DNA of 64,000 nt from Cycas panzhihuaensis (Eukaryota; Cycadophyta): positions 180,303,741 to 180,367,740 of the forward strand of contig CM041465.1 of the NCBI GenBank assembly GCA_023213395.1, in the 5' to 3' direction. A program made the position numbers and the translations under genes. Below are positions 34,812 to 44,567 of the stretch, in pieces. The notes beneath the pieces are model-generated. The model searched no databases and was not told where the DNA came from. It saw nothing but the letters and a program-made list of their open reading frames with translations. Every line of letters starts with the position of its first letter. Position 1 is the first letter of the stretch.

Positions 34812-35638
34812 TGTTGACTTTTTAGGGATATCTTATTACACTTATGAGATACCCTCACACTTGTCAAGGTTACACAGTGCTATAGTCTAGTTCATGATAC
34901 TATCAACATGGTTATTCACATACATTCCACAGAATTATACCACAATGGTACATAACAGCACAGAATTCAACACATACTTAGCATTTCATCATCATAACAA
35001 AAGAATACATAGCTTTCTATGTAACTCTTCCTTTTATTAAGTAATCAGTTTAATTACACAGAGGCTGGAATGTATTCCTATGCATTCCAGTAGCATACAT
35101 TCCTTCTGTTACACATGCGTACCCAGATGGTACTTATCTTTTAATGCTACTCCAACTGGCTATCAGACGTGCTGGCTTCCACACCTTTGCGTACCTTTGA
35201 TAGTCGACTCTCACCCTCACTTATTGGTTCATGCGTACCTCCTTAAGTACTCTTGTTGGTACCTTTTGGTTGAAGGGTTATGACTGCCTGTCATAATCGT
35301 ACCCCTTCAGTCATACGTACCCTTTCATTAATCACTTATTAGGCACCTTAATTAATGACTCTTTAGATCCGTACACCCGTACGTACGTCTAGTAGCTTCA
35401 CAAGTCTTCACTGGTCCCTTTGGGTTGTGCGTACCACTTTCGCTCGGTTACATTCCTTGGTTGGTATGTATCATGGTATGTGCAGATTAAGTATGCACCT
35501 GTGATACGTGCCCAGAATGCTGATTTCTTCACTGTTTTACCTCGTGTGTACCATCGTATAGTCTGTACTTGCATATCTCAGGTTACCTGACCTACCTCTG
35601 GTCTTCTCACAGCCATAGGATCACTTTATACCCCAACA
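34812..35638 (-). repeat. gypsy-C 5' LTR (827 bp)
   Basis: On the minus strand it starts TGTTGGGGTATAAAGTGATC and ends AAAAAGTCAACA, giving TGTTG...CAACA terminal inverted repeats. Confidence 0.92.
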
Positions 35639-35643
35639 TAAGT
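35639..35643. repeat. right target-site duplication of gypsy-C
   Basis: TAAGT, identical to 25028-25032. Confidence 0.9.
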
Positions 35644-35999
35644 CTCTGCTCTATCCTCTTTGTGAAAACCCCATGTGGGTATGGAAGGATAAGGGTTGTA
35701 CTTGTTTTGGAAAATTAGAACCTATGAAAACCCAAAAGGGCATAGGGGATGACCAAATAGTATATGGAGACTTAGCAGATTAAGTTGTACATTTAAGCTA
35801 CTTGGCTATCAGGCTATATCAAAGAGCCACCTTAGCCATTTTGATTTATAAAAGGGGCTATAGATCTTAGAAAGTTCATGGGTTTTTATTCCCCATGAGG
35901 GTTTTCCCACAAAAGTGTCATTTAGAATTTCATTGTACTAATGAGGCTCAAATGAAGACCTCATAGAATAGATTTTCTGAAAATGACCTTCCACTATTA
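35644..35999 (+). other. copia-1 3' non-coding region with repeat units 2 and 3
   Basis: Copia-1 sequence resumes here. It contains two variants of the ACCCC...GTGGG repeat (35659-35694 and 35721-35754) and then about 250 bp of AT-rich DNA up to the polypurine tract. Confidence 0.8.
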
Positions 36000-36009
36000 A
36001 GGGGGGGAT
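36000..36009 (+). other. copia-1 polypurine tract
   Basis: AAGGGGGGGAT directly abuts the TG of the 3' LTR, the expected place for plus-strand priming. Confidence 0.9.
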
Positions 36010-36321
36010 TGAAAGAGGTTAATGTATCAAGGTTATTTGTGTAGATTAATTATGTGACCTTAAGATATATTATTAGCATTAGTCTCTTAATGAAATATAC
36101 TTCATGTACATTTAGATGTAATTTTGGGTTCATATTATTAGGCGAGAAAATCCTAACCCTAATGCTCACCCTCAATAATAAAAGGAGAAATCTCAAGGAG
36201 GGAGTTATTATTCATTCTCACCTCCAAGCTTGCTCTCATATCTTGTTTCATCTTTATTTTCATTCTCCATTGCCATCATGTGCATGTGAGTGATTTATCT
36301 CCTAGATCCATCCTTCCTTCA
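36010..36321 (+). repeat. copia-1 3' LTR (312 bp)
   Basis: It begins TGAAAGAGG and ends CCTTCA. It aligns without gaps to 18077-18388. Confidence 0.95.
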
Positions 36322-36931
36322 TTGTTGTTTATATACAACATTAAAGGGTGATGATGATAAATAACTAAAACAAGTTTCAAAAGGAGACTTTTGGGTGGAT
36401 GTATATAATGCCTTACTATATGAATGTTGTATGTAAGGAAGATTCTCATCCCAAGTCCTTGGATACTTTCTATTATATCCCCTTCAAAGTTGTACCAAAG
36501 TACGATTGGTTACTTTGGTTTACCCATTCATCTATAGATAGAAACTAGTTGATCTCTACAACTTGGTATCTATCTTCTCCCATAATATGGTTTAAAATCT
36601 ACCTAAAAACCTTAAATCTCTATATAAAATAATGGAATTAGGTAAAACCAAAATGAATCTATATATTGGAGAAAAATAATTAGTTATTTCACAGCCTATG
36701 ATGCTTTTCTTATAAGGCATAAGTATTCATATCTTTGTGGTGATCCAAATAGGTCAACCACAGAAACTAAGGAATACTTATCTGATTAGAAGGGACCAAT
36801 ATCAATGTCTACATACAAGGTGCCTTGAAAAGAGGTTTGAAGATGAATATTTAATTGAAAAACCAATGATATCAAGTTATAATATTCCATACATATATAT
36901 ATATACATATATGGTGATCTTATATGAAAGG
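36322..36931 (-). pseudogene. gypsy-A integrase core
   Basis: The minus strand reads as the integrase core of a plant Ty3-gypsy element: TILWEKIDTKL, then NRTLVQL and RKYPRTWDENLPYIQHSYSK, and KSPFETCFSYLSSSPFNVVY just before the copia-1 junction. Many stops are present. It continues in frame into the C-terminal region at 18071 and below if copia-1 and one TSD copy are ignored. From about 36790 to 36931 the reading is too poor to assign. Confidence 0.7.
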
Positions 36932-36936
36932 GTATG
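36932..36936. repeat. left target-site duplication of the multimeric LTR array
   Basis: GTATG immediately left of LTR A, identical to 51706-51710 right of LTR E. Confidence 0.85.
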
Positions 36937-37371
36937 TGTTAAAATAATAGATGCATGCACAGCTATGATACCATTTTAAAAATAGAGATGCAATAATATA
37001 AACTCATGAGTATAAAATATCAAATATATAAAGTAAACATCATCAAACATAATTATCACCATAAGATGGACAAGATTTATACGTGGAAAACCCAGTGTGG
37101 GAAAAACTATGGGAGAAGGTGAAGTTAGGACTCTGCTTATGATTATAAGGATTACATCTTTCTCCTCTCTTCTTTCTCAAGTTCTCAAGTGGTGAGAGTA
37201 TAAATATATAGTGATAATCACCTTATGAGTACCCTATCACATACAATGAGCCTTTCCATCATCCAATAGTAGGATAATATGGATATATGTGTATCTCACA
37301 TATCTCAAAGTAGGTGAATGGTGGGAAGTGCATGTGTACAATAAGCCCACATTAAACATTATGTTTTAACA
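36937..37371 (-). repeat. array LTR A (outer, 3' LTR)
   Basis: 435 bp. It shares with LTR E the variants GATGCATGCA and CTATGATACCA near its terminus and the TTTTAACA end. LTRs B-D have other bases at these sites. Confidence 0.9.
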
Positions 37372-40300
37372 TCCCCCCATAATGTTTAATGTCCTTGAAT
37401 CTTGATCTTGAGTCTTCATATCTTCATCTTATATGCTAACACATGTAACTTGTAACTGTCATCTGTATCCTATATGCAGTATCACATGTAACTTGTATCT
37501 TGTAACCTATTTCCTGTATCTTGTATCTTATAACCTATTTCCTATATCCTATAACCTATTTCCTGTATCCTGTATGTTATTGATGAATTCATCATATCGT
37601 AAGGCTCGAGCAGAGCTTCCATATTAATCATCAAAATTATTTGTAACCTATAAAAGACTTGTAACTATATATTATTTCCATAAACCTATATATGAAGTGT
37701 TTTGTGTACATCTTCATATCTTCACCTGTGTGGTGGCTGCTTTAAATCTACATTAAGTTGTCCATCATATCAAACAAAATGATATTTAAGTCCATATAAA
37801 ATAAAATTCATCTACTGAATACATAGGTGACCAATCATTGTAATCGTCAGTTTACTAGGAAATTACTTCAAGTACATGGTTCATCTTCTTTCTAAATTGC
37901 TTGTAGGATTGATAAAGTTCTATTAGCTTGATTAAGTCGACAGCTGGATCATCTTGAACAATCAACTCTATGACCATGCCAAACTACTTAGTCATGGCAA
38001 GTTAATTGTAACAAGACAATTATGTTTAATATCTAAATAAATAACATAAACTGCTTTAATAACCATGTGATCTATATGTTTGATTAGGGTTTTTATCAAT
38101 CGCTAAACCAAATATGATGTTGTGAAGGAGGAAATAAAAGACCAGCATATCAAAGATGTCTCATGTTATAATTTCATCAAATCTTTATCACTTAATGAAA
38201 ATTTTCAACTTAAATAGTCCTCAAAACATTATAAATAAGCCTTAAGATTCTTCATTTTAAACTAAACTATAATAATCATCCACCATTCTTCAAAAATAAG
38301 TTCACCATCATGTTTGGAGCCATGAAAAATATTAGAATTGACTAAAATTTTTCTGAAAACTGATATAAAATTCACCCAAAATGATGTTTTAAGCCTTTGC
38401 ATCAACTTTACCCTAAAATTTATTTGTCTTCTAATGTCTAAAGCAAGTTATGTGACCATCTCAAAGTCATCTTTCTAACACAACTAACGACATCTAAATC
38501 TGATACTTCAATGACAAGTTATAAAGCAAAAAATGCTAGTATGCCAAGAAATAGTACATAGTCCTTTAGAAAATAATTACAGAATTGAACTTTTAATCAA
38601 ATTTCAAATATAATAATAAAAAAATAAAATAAAAAAACTATCCAATCTGATTTATTGATATTTGACATTTCCCCCCTTAATAGTTTAGACCCCAATCGAA
38701 TTAGGTCTCCATGTGACCACCCATTGATACCTAAGGGGTTGAAATCAGATTTGAAATTTTATAAAATCCAATTAAGTTTCATAAATCAAACACAAATGTT
38801 TTTAGGTTTTAAAAAAATCAAAATCAATGACAAAAAAATGATCCACCTGTAGCTGAATAAGATTGATCTAAATAGTGATCGTAGCAAGTAGATCGTGGTG
38901 ATGTTGGATAGCTCTACATAATTGAAATTTTGAAAAATTTAAGAGAAATCTATTTATGACTACCATAATTTCTCTAGATCTAGATTTACGTAGTGATTAT
39001 ATGAATCATCCAGGTGAACATCCTCTATGTATACATATATTTATGAACATATACATATGCGAATTCAAATCTATGATCATATGCAAACTGCAAACACATA
39101 TTAATGACATTTGGGTGACTCTACAAATGATGACTGACTAGTTATCGAAATGAACTAGGTTATTGAAATGAACTAGGTTGTGTGATGTATGGTGATATAT
39201 CATGCATGCTACATAATATAACTAGGCATTCCTTTAATTAACGACAACTATGACTAGGTGACGAATAGTTACAACTACACTTTCTAATCCAGTGACATCT
39301 ATAACGTGGGCAGCTTTTAGGCATGACTAAACTGCCTGTTAGGGTTGGATTGCACTTAACTATGTAGGATTTATCTCTTCTCTCTATGTGGTGTTATCTT
39401 CTATGCCACTTTCATGAATGTTTCAAGTGTAACTTAGGGCTATACTAAGCAGCCAATAAGCTTTCGCTTGTTCGCCTATATGTGGGAACTATTTAGGTGA
39501 TTATCAATCTATGGATCCTCTACATGTGAACACCAAATAATAGCTATGTTCTATGTATATTCTTTGAGGCTACTAAGCGATGTGGAGCAAGCATTAGGGC
39601 ATCACGTTTATGTGATGGTAGGGCCTCAAGGTGTCCATGAAGCAAGCATTCCATTGGGCAACAATCTCCTATGGATACTGGAAGCATCCAACTTAATTTT
39701 CTAGCTAGTTTGGGTATTATCTAAGTGAGGGTTTAGGTGACTGGACACAAAAGTGAGCTAACTCATACTGTCCCAGCTAGCATAATCAATAGGTTATATA
39801 AACACTACATCCTGACTAAAGTAGCCATAGCATAGACACATTATGATTTCATATGTAGGTAACTTATATCATATGCAATAAATAAACATATATGTAATTT
39901 ATACATGTTCAGCATAGTCCTCATATTGATTCACAATAGCTCTTATATAATGATCACCACAAGCCATTGTAAAGTTGTAACAATATAAATTTATCCATAT
40001 GAAAAGAAATTTCATTATGCCGTCATCTAGCATTTGAGATTTAGTCATAACCCAGGTAGATATACTCTTAATAAATAATCCATGCCATGTGTATAAATCA
40101 TCTGTATGTTGTAATAAAGAAATTGCCCTTACATATAATTCATTGTAACTATTACATACCACATACCTTTCATATTGTCATAAACTACCTATCAATAGGG
40201 TGTTATATAGTCCAACTTATTGTTTCATGATGTACTAATCGATTATCCTCATATGGATTGATTTGAGTACTTGCATGCTTCGAATATAGGCCCAGTGTGC

Positions 40301-40537
40301 ATAAATGGAATGTCCACATAAAATAAAGATATAAACATACCATCAGTATCTGTTATATATGACTAGATTGGCTTCTTCTATCCTGTAATCTATCGTGCAA
40401 GTCGTTGGCATATGAATGTACTACCTTATTAAGAACTTCATAAGTGGCTCCTGTCTAAGGATCGATAGTCTTAAATTTGGATTAGAAAGATCTTCATCTC
40501 ACCATAGCATCTTGGATGCAATACTGCTTTGATACCA
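37372..40537 (-). other. array internal region 1 (3166 bp)
   Basis: Polypurine tract TTATGGGGGGAT at 37371-37382. A degenerate minisatellite of CCTATTTCCTGTATC-type units lies at about 37440-37583. No retroelement domain. A frame of about 87 codons at 39899-40162 recurs in all units, but it lacks an ATG at its 5' end. The primer binding site TGGTATCAAAGC abuts LTR B. Carries the outer-type variants. Confidence 0.85.
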
Positions 40538-40972
40538 TGTTAAAATAAGAGATACATACATGGCTCTGATACCATGTTAAAAATAGAGATGTAATAATAT
40601 GAACTCATGAGTATAAAACATCAAACATGTAAAGTAAACATCATCAAACATAATCATCACCACAAGATGGACAAGATTTATGTGTGGAAAACCTAGTGTG
40701 GGAAAAACCATGAGAGAAGGTGGAGTTAGGACTCCACTTATGATCATAAGGATTACATCTTTCTCCTCTCTTTTTTCTCAAGTTCTCAAGTGGTGACACT
40801 ATAAATATATAGTGATAATCACCTTATGAGTACCCTATCACATACAATGAGCCTTTTCCTCATCCAATAGTAAGATAACATGTATATATATGTATCTCAT
40901 ATATCTCGAAGTAGGTGAATGGTGGGAAGTACATGTGTATAATAAGCCCACATTAAACATTATGTTTCAACA
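40538..40972 (-). repeat. array LTR B (inner)
   Basis: 435 bp. It carries the inner-type terminus CATACATGGCTCTGATACCA and a TTTCAACA end. Confidence 0.9.
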
Positions 40973-43900
40973 TCCTCCTATAATGTTTAATATCCTTAAA
41001 TCCTGATCTTGAGTCTTCATGTCTTCATCTTGTATGCTAGTACCTATAACTTGTAACTATCATCTATATCCTATATGTAGTATCACCTGTAACCTGTATC
41101 TTGTAACCTATTTCCTATATCTCGTATCCTATAACCTATTTCATGTATCCTATAACCTATTTCCTTTATCCTGTATGTTATGGGTGAATTCATCACACCG
41201 TAAGGCTCGAGGAGAGCTTCCATATTAATCACCAAAATTATTTGTAACCTGTAAAAGATCTGTAACTATATGTTATCTCCATAAACCTATATAAGAAGTG
41301 TTTTGTGTACATCTTCATATTTTCACCTATGTGGTGGCTACTTTCAATCTATATTAAGTTGTCCATCAAATCAAACAAAATGATACATGAGCCCATATAA
41401 AATAAAATCCATCTATCGAATACATGGGTGACCAATCACTGTAATCACCAATTTACTAGGAAATTACTTCAAGTACATGGTTCATCTTCTTTCTAAATTA
41501 CTTGTAGGACTGATAAAGTTTTATCAGCTAGATTAAGTCAATAGCTGGATAATCTTAAATAATCAACTCTACGACCATGCCGAACTACTTAGTCATGGTA
41601 AGTTAATTATAACAAAGCAATTGTGTTTAATATCTAACTAAATAACATAAACCACTTCAATAACCATGTGATCTGTATGTTTGGTTAGGGTTTTTATCAT
41701 TCGCTAAACCAAATATGATTTGTTAAGGGGGAAATGAAAGACTAGCATATCAAAGATGTCTCATGTCATAATTTTATCAAATCTTTGTTACTTAATAAAA
41801 ATTTTCAACTAAAATAGGCCTCAAAATGTCATAAATAGGCCTTAAAATACTTAATTTTAAACCAAACTATAATAATCATCCACCATTCTTTAAAAATAAG
41901 TTCACTGTCATGTTTAGAGCCATGAAGAATAATAGAATTGACTAAATTTTTTCTGAAAACTGATATAAAATTCACCCAAAATGATATTTTAAGCCTTTGA
42001 ATCAACTTTACCCCAAAATTTCTCTATCTTCTATTGTCTAAAGTAGGTTGTGTGACTGTCTCGAAGTCATCTTTCCAATGCAACTAACGACATCTGAATC
42101 TGATACTTCTATGATAAGTTATAAAGCAAAAAATGCTAGTATGCTAAGAAATAGTGTGCGGTCCTTTAGAAAATAATTACGAAACTGAACTTTTAATCAA
42201 ATTTCAAATATAATTAAAACAAACAAATAAAAAACTATCCAATCTGATTTATTGATATTTGACATTTCCCCCCTTAATAGTTTAGCTCCCAGTCAAATTA
42301 GGTCTCCATGTGACCACCTATTAATACCTAAGGGGCTGAAATTAGATTTGAAATTTTATAAAATCTAATTAAATTTCATAAATCAAACATAAATATTTTT
42401 AGGTTTTAAAAAAATCAAAATCAATGATAAAAAAAATGATCCACTTATAGCTGAATGAGATTGATCTAAATAATGATCACAGTAGGCAGATCGTGGTGAT
42501 GTTGGGCAGCTCTACATAATCAAAATTCTAAAAAAATTAAGAGAAATCTCTTTGTGACTACCATAATTAATCTAGATATAGATTTGCATAGTGAGTACAT
42601 GAATCATCTGGGTGAATATCCTCTATGTGTTCATACATTTATGAACATATACATATGTGAATTCAAATCTATGATCATATGCGAACTATAGACTACATAT
42701 TAATGGCATTTGGGTGACTTTATAGATGATGGGTTACTAGTTATTGAAATGAACTAAATTACATGATGTGTGGTGATGTATCATGCGTGCTACACAATAT
42801 AACTGGGCATTCCTTTGGTTAACGACAACTATGACTAGGTGACAAATAGTTATGACTACATTTTCCAATACGATGACATATGTAATGTGGGCAGATTTTA
42901 GGCATGATCAATCTGCCTATTAGGGTTGGACTGCACTTAACTGTGTAGGATTTTTCTCTTCTTTTTATGTGGTGCTATCTTCTATGATGCTTCCGTGAAT
43001 GTTTCGTGTGCAACTTAGGTTTATACTAAGCAGCCAGTAAGCTTTTGCTTGTTTGCCTATATGTGGGAATTGTTTAGGTGATTATCAATATATGGATCCT
43101 CTATATGTGAACACCAAATGATAGCTCTATTCTATGTATATTCATTGAGGCTACTAAGTGATGTGGAGCAAGTATTAGGGCATCACGTCTATGTGATGGT
43201 AGGGCCTAAAGGTGTCCATGAGGCAAGCATTCCATTGGGCAATAGTCTCCTATGGATACTGCAAGCATCCAACTTATTTTTCTAGGTAGTTTAGGTATGA
43301 TCTGAGTGAGGGTTTGGGTGACCAGATACAAAAGTGAGCTAACTCATACTATCCCAGCTAGCATAATCAATAGGTTATATAAACTCTACATCCTGACTAA
43401 AGTAGCCATAGCATAGACACATTGTGATTTCATATGTAGGTAACATATATCATATGAAATAAATAAATATATATGTAATTTATACATGTTCAATATAATC
43501 CTTCAAGCCTCATATTGATTCACAATAGCTCTTATATAATGATCACCACAAGCCATTGTAAAATTATAATAATATAAATTTATCCATATGAAAAGAAATT
43601 TCATTATGCTATCATCTAGGGTTTGAGATTTAGTCATAACCCAGGTAGATATGCTCTTAATAAACAATCCATGCCATGTGTATAAATCATCCATATGTTG
43701 TAATAAAGAAATTGCCCTTATATATAATTCATTATAACTAGTACATACTACATACCTTTCATACTATCATAAACTACCTATCAATAGGGTGTTATATAGT
43801 CCAACTTCTTATTTCATGATGTACTAATGGATTATCCTCATATGGACTAATTTGAGTACTTGTATGCTTCGAATATAGGGCACAATGTGCATAAATGAAA

Positions 43901-44129
43901 TGTCCACATAAAATCAATATATAAACATACCATCAATATTTACTATATAGACTAGACTGGCTTCTTCTATCCTATAATCTATTGTGCAAGTTGTCGGCAT
44001 ATGAATATACTGGCTTATTAAGAACTTCTTCATAAGTGGCTCCTATCAAAGGCTCGATGGGCTTAAATCTAGATTAGCAAGATCTTCACCTCACCATAGC
44101 AACCTGGATGCAACATTGCTTTGATACCA
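40973..44129 (-). other. array internal region 2 (3157 bp)
   Basis: Same layout as internal region 1: polypurine tract next to LTR B, minisatellite at about 41038-41178, conserved small frame near 43503-43694 with its 5' part broken by a stop. It is closest to internal region 3 by eye (both have TTGAATCAAC and ATTTGT where 1 and 4 have TTGCATCAAC and ATGTTGTG). Confidence 0.85.
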
Positions 44130-44567
44130 TGATAAAATAAGAGATGCATACATGGCTCTGATACCATGTTAAAAATAGAGATGCAATAATGTGAACTCAT
44201 GAGTATAAAACATCAAACATATAAAGTAAACATCATCAAACATAATCATCACCATAAGTTGGGTAAGATTTATATGTGGAAAACCTAGTGTGGGAAGAAA
44301 AACCATGAGAGAAGGTGGAGTTAGAACTCCACTTATGATCATAAGGATTACATCCTTTTCCTCTCTTTTTTCTCAAGTTCTCAAGTGGTGAGAGTATAAA
44401 TATATAGTGATAATCACCTTATGAGTACCCTATCACATATAATAAGCCTTTCCCTCATCCAATAGTGGGATAACATGGATATATGTGTATCTCATATATT
44501 TTGAAGTAGGTGAATGGTGGGAAGTGCATGTGTACAATAAGCCCACATTAAACATTATGTTTCAACA
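44130..44567 (-). repeat. array LTR C (inner)
   Basis: 438 bp, inner-type variants. It shares a 3 bp insertion (GGGAAGAAAAACC-type) with LTR D. Confidence 0.9.

Larger units (their letters stand above)
25033..35638 (-). mobile_element. gypsy-C: full-length Ty3-gypsy element nested in copia-1
   Basis: Minus-strand element, 10.6 kb, with LTRs at 34812-35638 (5') and 25033-25864 (3') and a perfect TAAGT TSD. Order on the minus strand is gag, zinc knuckles, protease, RT, RNase H, integrase, then an extra ORF and a GTAC-rich tandem array. RT and integrase wording (LGHIVSKEG, GYYRKFIRGYA) and the absence of a readable chromodomain suggest a non-chromovirus (Tat/Athila-type) lineage, at moderate confidence. 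Every domain has stops or frameshifts. By eye the LTRs differ by roughly 10%, more than those of the copia-1 host. Confidence 0.93.
18077..36321 (+). mobile_element. copia-1: full-length Ty1-copia element carrying a nested gypsy
   Basis: It is bounded by two 312 bp LTRs starting TGAAAGAGG and ending TTCA. A primer binding site complementary to initiator tRNA-Met follows the 5' LTR, and a polypurine tract precedes the 3' LTR. Order of parts is gag, protease, integrase, RT, RNase H, which is diagnostic of copia. Total span is 18.2 kb; without the 10.6 kb gypsy-C insertion (25033-35638) and one TSD copy it is about 7.6 kb. By eye the LTRs differ at about 20 of 312 positions, all transitions. The coding part has many stops and at least one frameshift and is dead. 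It inserted into the integrase of gypsy-A. Confidence 0.95.

Noticed and set aside
36974-37371. Shorter array LTRs (398-401 bp) ending at the inner TGTTAAAAA
   Set aside because: The GTATG TSD abuts the outer terminus at 36937 and not the inner one, so the 435-438 bp form was the integrated LTR.
37433-37627. Hydrophobic 60-70 codon frames recurring at 37433, 41019 and 44614
   Set aside because: They are translations of the minisatellite on the strand opposite to the element; they lack conserved start context and vary with repeat number.
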